The notes beneath the pieces are model-generated. The model was not told the DNA's origin. It made no database searches and saw only the letters and a list, made by a program, of their open reading frames with translations. This document shows, in pieces, positions 56,327 through 64,000 of a stretch of DNA of 64,000 nt (positions are counted from its first letter, which is position 1; the number at the start of each line of letters is the position of its first letter). The DNA comes from Nansenia antarctica. Lineage: Eukaryota; Chordata; Actinopteri; Argentiniformes; Microstomatidae. The DNA is taken from positions 37,033,375-37,097,374 of the forward strand of contig OZ022340.1 in the NCBI GenBank assembly GCA_963989245.1, in the 5' to 3' direction. The translations under genes were made by a program, and so were the position numbers.

Positions 56327-56865
56327 GTGGTGACCACCACGTAGACCCGGTAAACACACCACCCAGACAGGAGACAACACAGCGCTAAAGTTTCAAAACC
56401 GCCCACTGGACGTATTTATTTAGGAAAAAGAAGAGTTACGGAGAAAGCAAAAAGGTCCAACTAAGACTCGCCTCCGGGCGGCTAACGGTGGAACTTAAGG
56501 TGCCTCTAGGGGAGGGCAAAAAGGTGGACTTAATTCCACTCAGGGGGACACTCCGCCTCCGGTGTCCCGTCTCCGAGCTCCGGGGGTTATTTGGGCAGAG
56601 GGGCTGGTCGCTCCGCTATCGGCAGGCGGGCTCGCGCTCTCCCTACTCCCGGCTCTCTCTTTACTGTCGGGAAGAAGACATACAATTAGTTCCACCAGGC
56701 ATTGTCATTATCCGCCGTACCACGGCCCTCACCCATACGCGTGTCGTCGCGTAGCCTCTCGCTTTCCTTCTGACGCCTCCGCCTCCGCTTTTCATTCCTC
56801 CACTCGTTCGCGTCGCAGGTGCTCCGCATTCCCTTAAAACACTAGAACAGCCGTGAGGTGTTAAA
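56327..56865. other. GC-rich, possibly LTR-like block, no gene recognised
   Basis: The block starts near TTGTGGTGACCACCACG, includes TATTTATTTAGGAAAAAG (a reverse AATAAA) and ends near CACTAGAACAGCCGTGAGG. Its layout resembles the minus-oriented LTR at 61969, but I could not fix termini or a target duplication. Confidence 0.3.
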
Positions 56866-57483
56866 CAGCACCAGTGAGTACAAAAAAAATTCTACCTTTG
56901 CACTCGATCACATTTCAGGACCCTCCTTTCATGACTTTTCCTAGATATGTGCGTTCTACCACCCAGCATTTTTACATTTTCAAAATCGAGTTAGTATAAA
57001 GCGTTTTAGCAGTATTTCTGTGTGTGTCTGTGTATTTGTGGCTGCCATCTTTTTCTCCAAGCCTGCAATTCTCTTTTATATCAGCAGAGGTAGCAAGGGG
57101 GCACACACTGTGCTCAAATTCAGGCTTCAGTGCTGAATGAGACACAGTGCATAAGACTGATATTTGTGTTTATATATAGGCTACAATAACAATCAAAATA
57201 AGATATGTATATGTGCAGACAGTTATGAAAATGATAAACTGTACAGTATGTCTCCCAATCAATGTTCGTTCAGACAATACAACCAAAGGCGTAAAAATAC
57301 TGATGTTCTCATAATGTAATTATAGATATAGCTAAATTAGACTGTAGACTGCTATGGAGGTATATTGAAACCAATATATATATTATATATATAGATTATA
57401 TATACAACCTGATTGGATTAAATAAGATTCTGTTGTGATTGTGTTGACATTGTTGTGATTGCAAAATAAATATTGGTTATGTA
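56866..57483. other. No gene recognised
   Basis: AT-rich sequence with a short TATATA palindrome near 57370-57405, directly before BEL/Pao gag. Part of it may be the untranslated leader of that element. Confidence 0.4.
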
Positions 57484-58400
57484 ATGTGTAAAGAACATGA
57501 TGACACGAATGCCTATTATGATGATATGCAAAAGGGACAATCTGTGTCTATGAATCTTGAACAATCACCGGTTGAATATGCTAATATAGGAACAGTGCCT
57601 AAAACCCCACTTCAAAAGGTTGTTATTCAAAGGCAGCATCCAAAGCCTACTAACACATTGCACAGTAAAAGAGAACATGATCAAATGTCAACAATGAATA
57701 ATCAGTCAACAATGGATAATCTTATCAATCAAGACACCATGTCCAATGTAGAGCAAAAACATGACATCGCTGATATCCTTCTTACTCAGCAGAAGCTTTA
57801 CTTCCTGTGAGGGAAATGAATACATTTGATGGAGACCCAATGAATTTCCTACCCTTTATGCGTGCTTTTGAACATTGTATTGAGGACAAGACAAGTAGCA
57901 ATCCAGACAGGCTTTATTTCCTGGAACAGTACACCACTGGACAGTCACGAGACTTGGTGCGTAGCTGCATGCATATGCAACCAGACAGAGGCTATGCTGA
58001 AGCTAAGAAGCTACTTGAAAAGAACTTTGGAAATGAAATCAAGATAACCAGTGCCTACATGGAAAATGCCTTGAACTGGCCAAGCATAAAGGCTGAAGAT
58101 GGAAAGTCACTACAGGCCTATGCACTGTATTTGAGAGGATGCAACAATGCCATGCAAGACTTGCACTATCTGGAAGAGCTTGATAGCCCATCAAACCTCA
58201 GGCTTATTGTTTCTAAGTTGCCCTACAAGTATAGGGATAAATGGAGGTCTATTGCCTGCAATATACTTGAGATTAGTCATGGCAGGGCTAAATTCAAAGA
58301 CCTTGTTGGCTTCATTGAAAAACAAGCCACAATTGTTTTAGATCCTTTGAATTTAGCCCTGCCTGTAATGTCAGCCTGTCAGCCCCTAAAACTGCTGTAA
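57484..58400 (+). pseudogene. gag: BEL/Pao-type Gag fragment (DUF1759), frameshifted
   Basis: The first frame (57484-57807) is a hydrophilic N-terminus ending LLTQQKLYFL at a TGA. The second (57807-58400) starts at the same point in another frame (PVREMNTFDGDPMNFLPFMR). The two join as one protein if a single base is adjusted near 57800. The second frame has the DUF1759 pattern: FDGDP, FMRAFEHCIED, RLYFLEQYTTGQSRDLVRSC, a Y-A-E-A-K-x-L-L-x-x-N-F-G block and KLPYKYRDKWRS. This domain is the Gag region of BEL/Pao retroelements. No zinc knuckle, protease or RT follows, so the element is truncated. Confidence 0.85.
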
Positions 58401-59324
58401 GCTTGAGAGCCGTGTTTGAAACCCGCTTGGCTCCCCTTGGGAGGTGTGGGGGATGGAAATCCTTTGTTTGGCTGATCTGCGACAATCAAGAAGAATAAGA
58501 TTACCATCCCCCATGCTTCAACCATTACATCAAGTGAATGGAACTGACTTTAGAAACGAGTTATTCTGGTTTATTTTCGAGGACCACAGGAAAGGCCAAG
58601 GATTTCCACTTACACATGTGTGAGGAAACGTAACAGCATTTTGTTACAGAACTGTTCGCAAATGTTCCATTTGTTCATTTGCTTTATTGAGGTGACTCTG
58701 CGAAATGACAATAACTAAACAAGTCCTGACAACAAAAATATATGTATAATATTGTATATAATGTTTTTTCTGTATATCACTGTAGACCACAGTCTCACTC
58801 ACATATACACAACACAACACTGTTGTGTATAATAGTTTTCTCAGTCGCTTTGGTGCATTTCTCACATCACTATTAACATTTGCACAACAGTTGTCAGTGT
58901 CATCAAAATGAAAAGTCCTGAGACCATTGTTTATGAACAAGATAGTCAAATGGCTTTGTCATGTTTTCATTATGACAGTTCACTCTGTAAGTGTTTTCCA
59001 ATGCAAAAAAGTCAGATCTTGGTGACACTACCTGAAAATGCTCAAGACAGTACTATACACTATTTGCACGGCCATATGAAATCTACAGTGGGTTACACAT
59101 TACTGTATTTAGTGAGGTAAATAAGTACAAGACGCTGAATAGTTATGTTTCACATTTTTACTGCATATGCTCTTTGCAATTCAAATGTGTTCACAGCATT
59201 GTGCAAAAGAAAAATACAAACTTATTTACAACAAACATAAGAAACACCCTTTGGGTATAGCTGTGCACAACTGTAAACAATATTGCAGTACTTATTGGAC
59301 ATACAACATACACAGTACTGTAAA
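58401..59324. other. No gene recognised
   Basis: AT-rich sequence after the Gag fragment. No motif, TIR or SINE head found. Confidence 0.45.
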
Positions 59325-59802
59325 TTATTCATTCGCATCCAGACGTTCCTGTCTGTCTGGCCACATATTTTCATCAACATCACAGCGAATATCATCCCTG
59401 GCAATGCAGCAAGGAAAGTACCTCCTTGAGTGGCGAATCCACCCTCTGCAGGACTGTGCTGTGATGTCATCACATGCAGCATCCATGGCCGCTAGCAAGG
59501 CCATTTAGACCCCTCTCATTCTCAGGGATTATGTCCCTGTAAAGAGTGTCTAAAAAAGTCAGCAGATGTTGTGTGTTGTATGGACCAAGACAGGGTATAT
59601 GGGTGAGGACGCCGTTTTCTGAGACGGCTGCACACATTGTAATATTCCCTCCTCGTTGGCCTGGGACATCAGTGGCTCTCTGTCCAATGCGATTTCTGCC
59701 ACGCCTTCTACCTTTTGCCAGATTGAAACTCACCTCATCAAGATATATGAATGTGTGCAGCGGTTCCCTGGCGTCCAGCTCCAGTACATGCTTTATCCCA
59801 GA

Positions 59803-59805
<3 letters not shown>
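59325..59805 (-). pseudogene. mariner/IS630-type transposase with internal deletion
   Basis: On the minus strand, YLDEVSFNLAKGRRRGRNRI (first catalytic D) is followed by DVPGQRGGNITMCAAVSENG and GPYNTQHLLTFLDTLYRDII, the middle of a DDE_3-type transposase. After PENERGL the segment with the second D and the final acidic residue is missing. The C-terminal end resumes in another frame as DDITAQSCRGWIRHSRRYFP and DVDENMWPDRQERLDANE, with its stop at 59325. The N-terminal half is replaced by a (GA)n array at 59806. Confidence 0.85.

Positions 59806-59892
<87 letters not shown>
59806..59892. repeat. (GA)n microsatellite
   Basis: Almost uninterrupted GA dinucleotides with one AAGAG variant near 59840. 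Confidence 0.97.
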
Positions 59893-59894
<2 letters not shown>

Positions 59895-60117
59895 ACTCGA
59901 AATCCAATCCAAAGTGTGTAGAAATTGAAGAATGGTGAGTTTTCCCCCCAGTGCTTTTGAAATGAGCTTGGATTAAGATATCAAGACATAACATAACCCC
60001 CCCCCCCCCAATAATCTCTCTACATCATGGCCCCTCTGTTTAAATAAACCAAATGCACAAATGTCATAGCTAAACAAGCTCTTCCTGTATTCCACTGTAA
60101 GAAATACACAGTGATAC

Positions 60118-60339
60118 CTTCTTGTCATACGCGACATGAGCAGGGATGAAGTCCAGTGCGGGACTGTGGTGGGTGGCGCCATAGGTGAGCGCAGGGGTCT
60201 GGTTGGAAAGCTGGTTGATCTCGTTCTGGGTCAGCTGGTCCGACAGGAGAGGGGCATATCCAATACCCACCGTGGGACGATGTGGCAGGGCGTACCCGTT
60301 CCTATATGACAACGTGTGGGGACGGTGGAAAGCTGACTT
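60118..60339 (-). CDS. Internal exon of an unidentified host gene (74 codons, phase 0)
   Basis: On the minus strand a pyrimidine-rich tract (TTCCTTTCTCCCTGACACTT) and GTGTCTAG precede the open stretch, and GTATCAC follows it, so it has both a splice acceptor and a splice donor. The exon is 222 bp, exactly 74 codons, with no stop. The product runs KSAFHRPHTLSYRNGY, then PTVGIGYAPLLSDQLTQNEI, NQTPALTYGATHH and DFIPAHVAYDKK. It is rich in His, Pro and Tyr. I do not recognise the gene. No transposon motif is present. It is the best evidence in the window for a host gene on the minus strand. Confidence 0.6.
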
Positions 60340-60681
60340 CTAGACACAAGTGTCAGGGAGAAAGGAATTGTAAATGTTTTGTCCAATGTAGCTATTTGTC
60401 AGATTGATTGAAATAATAACACAATTGTAAAACAGTAACAGAAGGCAACTCGGCAGTTGTCTTTTCAAATGTGTAGCACAATACAGTAAATATGTGCTGC
60501 AGTAAATCTGTAAATCTAAATGTAAAATGTAAAAAGTGACGACAAGTTCTTGTCCCACTGTAAGCTTCATGTATGACACAATGACAGTAGTGCAGTGCAG
60601 ATAGTTTAGTGCTGAATTACTGTCCAATATACACACCTGTTCTCCCGACAAATGTTATGAATGAAAGTGAAACCGCAGGGT
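60340..60681 (-). other. Likely intron upstream of the host exon
   Basis: AT-rich, no open frame of interest. It contains the polypyrimidine tract and acceptor of the exon at 60118-60339. Confidence 0.4.
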
Positions 60682-60946
60682 GCGTTCGTAAATTCGCTAT
60701 GAGAGCGCCGGAGCGCACACCGGGTTCAACGTCATAAAGGGACCAGGTAATTTGATTGGACAAGAGGCATTCCATGGGTGCTGACCAGATTTCCAGGGCG
60801 AATTTACGAACGCATGCTAGCGAATTCGACGACGAAAATCGTCAGAGGAGATATACGGGTTATTTTGATAAACTGGACACATTTTGGGAATAAATATTGG
60901 TACTTTCTCACCTGAAAACATATTAAAACTTCATAAAATGACATGG
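60682..60946. mobile_element. MITE-like repeat, same family as 44024-44420
   Basis: GTGCGTTCGTAAATTCGCTA to GCGAATTTACGAACGCATGC (to about 60817), then AAACTGGACACATTTTGGGA and CTGAAAACATATTAAAACTT, match 44024-44290. The outer 25 bp form an inverted repeat as at 21056. Confidence 0.82.
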
Positions 60947-61965
60947 TAACACTTGTAAAGGCAAAATTACAGCTTTTTTTTTTTGGGAAAAAAAATGGAG
61001 GATTCAAATCGCCTTCTGCTTGCCGGTGCGAAATGCATTCTGGGAAAAAGGCGTCGGAGCCTGGCAGACGGCCTTGTGTGACATCGCCCTCCAGCGATCT
61101 TTGTGCGTCAGTACACTCTTCTCTATGTTAAACTATCATAGTGCTGAAGCACACCTCATCGCGATTGAATAAGGTCGCGATCCGCCGCGGTCCTAGTGTT
61201 AAGCATCTCAATGAGCAGAACATTAAAATGCAAGGCAAAGAAGAAAACCTTCTCACCTCGTCTGACAAACTGCGTGGCTTCAGATCTAAGCTCACACTCT
61301 GGCGTTCCTTTGTGGAACAGGGCAGGCTTGATGTGTTTCCCTTGTGTAGTGTGCATTCAAACAGCAGTACACTTTCTGACCTCATCACTCAGCATCTGAA
61401 AACTCTTGACGAGCGATTTAGGCACTATTTTCCATCTGAGTCTTATGCAGAGTTTGACTGGGTCCGTGATCCTTGGAGTTCAAGTGCACTCAAGAGCTCA
61501 AGTGAATTGTCACTGCCAACACAGGAGCAACTGGCAGAGATCAGGGAAGATCGCACATTGAAAATAAAATTTCAAGACATGGATTTGGACAGGTTTTGGG
61601 TATCAGTGGAAAACGAGTACCCACTAGCTTCAAGTAGCGCCATTGCTATTCTTCTACCCTTCTCCATAACGTATTTGTGCGAACTGAGCTTTTCAAGCCT
61701 GGCGTACATCAAAAACAAGTACAGGGAGCGACTGAGGGCTGTGGACCAGGAGCTCCGTGTCTGCCTCTCATCCATCCCTGCCAGAATAGGACGGTTGTGT
61801 GCGTCTTCCCAGGCGCAGGTCTCCCAAGCTGCAGGGCCATCAGTGGCCTAATCGTTTAGAACGCGTCACGACCAGCTGGCGACTGTGACGTAATTCTAGT
61901 GTTTTTAAATCCTCAGTTTTGGCCGCCATTGGCTAAAAGCTGTAATTTGGCTCTACAAGTGTTAA
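60947..61965 (+). mobile_element. Small TIR element carrying a hAT transposase fragment
   Basis: The left end GTAACACTTGTAAAGGCAAA plus ATTACAGCTTTT (from 60947) is inverted at the right end: from 61965 the complement reads TTAACACTTGTAGAGCCAAA plus TTACAGCTTTT. ATGGAGGATTCAAAT on the left resembles CTGAGGATTTAAA on the right. A transposase C-terminal fragment lies between. The same left end occurs alone at 44293. The target duplication is not clear. Confidence 0.65.
61197..61851 (+). pseudogene. hAT transposase C-terminal fragment (ZBED-like)
   Basis: A single open frame without stops covers about 218 codons. It has KMQGKEENLLTSSDKLRGFR, LKTLDERFRHYFPSESYAEF, a DRFWVSVENEYPLASSSAIA block, and the C-terminal hAT dimerisation motif LSFSSLAYIKNKYRERL. 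It resembles the last third of ZBED5/FAM200-type proteins derived from hAT elements. It has no BED finger and no DDE catalytic region, so it is a truncated product trapped in a short TIR element. Confidence 0.85.
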
Positions 61966-61968
61966 TAT

Positions 61969-62239
61969 TGTAGCGTTGTCACAAACCAGACGGAGGGTTC
62001 TTGATTACCAGCTTTATTCTCTTGATTACACGTTATAACTCTCTCAATAGCACACTCAATCTTCACCAAAACCCAGCACTCGTCCACTCTCGTCTCTCTC
62101 TCCCGCGCTCTCCCACTCCACCCCTCCTCTTCCGCTCTCAGCCCCAGAACCCTCCCTCCCCCGGATGAACGTCATCCAACAACAACAACAACTCTTAAAG
62201 CCACAGTAATGTTAACCCACTAGAACTCAGTCCGTTACA
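61969..62239 (-). repeat. 3' LTR of a second Ty3/gypsy element
   Basis: In sense (minus) it starts TGTAACGGACTGAGTTCTAG at 62239 and ends CAACGCTACA at 61969, with TG...CA ends. A reverse AATAAA (TTTATTCTC near 62020) fits the R region. Just before it in sense lies the polypurine stretch GTGGGGGGGAGGTAG (62240-62256). The other LTR is beyond the window. Confidence 0.8.
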
Positions 62240-62307
62240 CTACCTCCCCCCCACAAAGTCACTCGCCCCGAGTGACCACGCAAAGTCTCTCAGGTACCTT
62301 GGGGGCC

Positions 62308-64000
62308 TTACTCTCCTCTGGGGCCACCTGGGGGTGGGGGGGTGGGTGGGCGACAGTTCATCGGGGGGGAAATGGGTTGGGGAGGGGCGGGGGTACGACA
62401 CTCCATGGGGGGGGGATTTGGCGGGGCGGGCAGGGGGGGTGATAGTCCATTGGGGGGGGGGTTGGGCGGGGCGGGGGGGCGAAACTCCATCGGGGGGGGG
62501 ATTTGGTGGGGCGGGGAGGGGGGGTGATAGTCCATTGGGGGGGGTTGGGCAGGGCGGGGTGGGGTCTGGTGCTCAAACCGGTTACCGCGCCGTTCACCCC
62601 CTTCTCCTGGGGGGGTGCCCGTGCCACGGTAGGGGGCCAGTCTATCTCGATGCAGGGCGACTCTCCTACCTCTTGGCGGCAGCTGGACCCTGTACACGAC
62701 TTCGCTCAGTCTCTCGAGGACCCTGCAGGGCCCCATCCACTTGCTGTCTAGTTTGGGGCACCTGCCTTTCTTTCTCTGGGGGTTGTAAACCCAGACCAGC
62801 TCCCCGGCCGTGAAATGCTGCCCTTTGGTGTGCACGTCGTAGTTCCTCTTCTGTCTCGCCCCTGCACTCCGCAGTTGTTTTCTGGCGAACTCGTGGGCGC
62901 ACTCCAGTCGATCCTGCAGCTTTCGGGCATATTCCAGCCCCGGGGGGTCCGCCGGGGGGTCGGGCGGTCTGCCCAACATCATCTCAGCCGGGGTCCTAAT
63001 CTCCCTGCCCAGCATGAGAAGTGCGGGGGAGCAGGTGGAGTCTTGCGTCGCAGACCGGTACACCATCAACACCAGGGGGACATGCGCGTCCCAGTCTCGC
63101 TGGTGTTTAGCCGTCACTATGGCCAGTTGCTGTCCCAGCGTGCGGTTAAATCTTTCGACTAGTCCGTCGCTTTGTGGGTGGAGGGGTGTGGTGCGGGTCT
63201 TGTGGGAGCCAAGCTTTTCGCACATGGCCGCAAACACGCGAGATTCAAAGTTCCTGCCTTGGTCGGTGTGAATGACCTCAGGGACCCCCAGTCTGCTGAA
63301 CATCCCCTCCACCAGTGCATCCACTATTGTCTCTGCTTCTTGGTCCGGCAGGCAGTACGCCTCCGGCCACTTTGTGAAATAATCCATGGCAGTGAGGATG
63401 TAGCGGTTTCCTTTGTCTGAGCGAGGAAACGGCCCTAGTACGTCAATCCCCACTCTCTCGATGGGACAGCCTGTGGGAAACTGCTGGAGTTGGGCGTGAG
63501 ATGTGCCCGTGGGGCCTTTACGTGCTGTGCAGCTGTCACAGCGGCGGCAGTAGTCCCCCACGTCCCGCCCATGTTGGCCCCAGTAGAACCCCTGACGAAG
63601 TCGGCGGAGCGTTTTGCTGACCCCGAAATGACCAGATCCAGGGGCTCCGTGGACTGATTGTAGCACCGTTTCCCGCAGGGTCCTGGGTACGACCACCTGC
63701 CACAGCGTCTCTCCTGTGGCCGCGTCTTTCCACCCCCTCTGCAGTACCCCGTCACACAGGCGCAGGTTGGTAAACATACTCCACAGCCCCTTTGTAGCCC
63801 TTGAACACAGGCCGATCTCTTCCAACCGGGGTTGGTGTTGCGCCGCTACCCACGTGAGCACGGGCCCGATGTCAGCATCCTCTTCCTGTTTGCGTCTCCA
63901 CTCTCCCGCGTCGATAGCTGTTAGGGCCGCTGCGGCGCATCTCACCCCTTGTCGCAGCTGCTCCTCCTCCCGCACCTCTCTTCTTTCACAGTAGGTGCAG
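62308..64000 (-). CDS. pol: Gypsy Pol C-terminus: integrase with proline-rich tail (partial)
   Basis: The frame is open from the window edge through an upstream CTYCERRE stretch to a stop at 62308. Numbering from the GTG codon at 63975, the integrase zinc finger uses H109, H116, C146 and C149 (HGAPGSGHFG to CRRCDSC). The catalytic triad is D178 (VGIDVLGPF), D238 (HTDQGRNF) and E274 (GLVERFNRTL), spaced DD35E. A C-terminal domain follows (LVWVYNPQRKKGRCPKLDSK, WMGPCRVLERLS). The last 95 residues are a proline-rich tail of repeated PPPMDYHPPSPPHQIP-like units. No break is visible, so the copy could be intact beyond the window. The layout resembles the 412-like or Gmr1-like gypsy group. Confidence 0.9.
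   Translation of the reverse strand, partial: CTYCERREVREEEQLRQGVRCAAAALTAIDAGEWRRKQEEDADIGPVLTWVAAQHQPRLEEIGLCSRATKGLWSMFTNLRLCDGVLQRGWKDAATGETLWQVVVPRTLRETVLQSVHGAPGSGHFGVSKTLRRLRQGFYWGQHGRDVGDYCRRCDSCTARKGPTGTSHAQLQQFPTGCPIERVGIDVLGPFPRSDKGNRYILTAMDYFTKWPEAYCLPDQEAETIVDALVEGMFSRLGVPEVIHTDQGRNFESRVFAAMCEKLGSHKTRTTPLHPQSDGLVERFNRTLGQQLAIVTAKHQRDWDAHVPLVLMVYRSATQDSTCSPALLMLGREIRTPAEMMLGRPPDPPADPPGLEYARKLQDRLECAHEFARKQLRSAGARQKRNYDVHTKGQHFTAGELVWVYNPQRKKGRCPKLDSKWMGPCRVLERLSEVVYRVQLPPRGRRVALHRDRLAPYRGTGTPPGEGGERRGNRFEHQTPPRPAQPPPMDYHPPSPPHQIPPPMEFRPPAPPNPPPNGLSPPLPAPPNPPPMECRTPAPPQPISPPMNCRPPTPPPPGGPRGE
62330..62560. repeat. G-rich minisatellite encoding the Pol proline tail
   Basis: Units of about 40-45 bp such as GGGGGGGTGATAGTCCATTG and GGGGGGATTTGGCGGGGCGG are repeated about five times. 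Variants (TACGACACTCCATGG, CGAAACTCCATCGG) occur in the variable slot. Confidence 0.9.

Larger units (their letters stand above)
61969..64000 (-). mobile_element. Second Ty3/gypsy retrotransposon, 3' part
   Basis: Integrase, polypurine tract and 3' LTR lie in order on the minus strand. The protease, RT and 5' LTR lie to the right of the window. The left flank next to the LTR is AATAT (61964-61968), the candidate target duplication to look for. Confidence 0.88.

Noticed and set aside
56488..56837. Arg/Ser-rich frames of about 90 codons
   Set aside because: GC-rich possibly LTR-like block; two overlapping frames are equally open and neither has a motif.
62334..62813. Gly-rich plus-strand frame of 159 codons
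   Set aside because: Antisense of the proline-rich tail of the gypsy Pol.

Overview
This is accessory, repeat-dense DNA from a vertebrate nuclear genome, almost certainly a ray-finned (teleost) fish. The evidence is a V-SINE-type tRNA-derived SINE with its typical tail, a Rex1/Babar-like LINE, a HERO-type LINE with a restriction-like endonuclease, several Tc1/mariner and hAT relics, Mag-clade and other Ty3/gypsy elements, BEL/Pao gag, a fish endogenous retrovirus (ERV), and many CA/GA/ATT microsatellites. There are no bacterial features. Only one short host exon is convincing (60118-60339, minus). Nearly all other coding sequence belongs to mobile elements, and most of it is broken.

Layout: 1-6100 holds a Tc1 relic, a terminal-inverted-repeat (TIR) element carrying a 208-bp triplicate, a 43-bp minisatellite and short Tc1/LINE scraps. 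6147-21319 is a nest: an outer TIR element with an 8-bp target-site duplication (TSD) contains a fold-back element (6326-12521), which is split by a hAT transposon (6876-12228, TSD GAGATGAC). It also contains a Ty3/gypsy retrotransposon (13108-20592, TSD CTTCG) whose 3' LTR is split by a LINE carrying an in-frame 603-bp duplication of its reverse transcriptase (RT). 21.4-30.3 kb holds microsatellites, an L2-like LINE, a solo LTR, a Rex1-like LINE inside a 38-bp minisatellite, and Tx1-like and other LINE relics.

30254-34382 is an element with about 290-bp imperfect TIRs. Its decayed coding region reads as a transposase-like part followed by an XPG/PIN-like nuclease part ending in eight cysteines. 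This matches the published description of the rare Academ superfamily and is the most unusual coding system here. A V-SINE has inserted between the two parts. 36101-42235 holds two HERO LINE copies abutting head to tail. 43-48 kb holds a Tc1 relic joined to a 5S rRNA fragment, several MITEs (short non-autonomous inverted-repeat elements), an element with two tRNA-like segments, and Tx1-like LINE sequence.

48.4-56.2 kb contains three short plus-strand transcription-unit candidates, each a TATA-like box, a leader and an ATG in good context. The first encodes an unrecognised acidic-N-terminal protein whose frame is split by a very young non-autonomous ERV (49016-53876, TSD CTTGT, near-identical 657-bp LTRs). 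57.4-64 kb holds BEL/Pao gag, a deleted mariner/IS630-type transposase, the host exon, a small hAT element with TIRs, and the 3' end of a second Ty3/gypsy element running off the right edge.

These genes do not form a host pathway. They are independent selfish elements whose insertion order can be read from TSDs and interruptions. Coordinates of element ends were read by eye; superfamily names rest on motifs and remembered family characters, not on a search.
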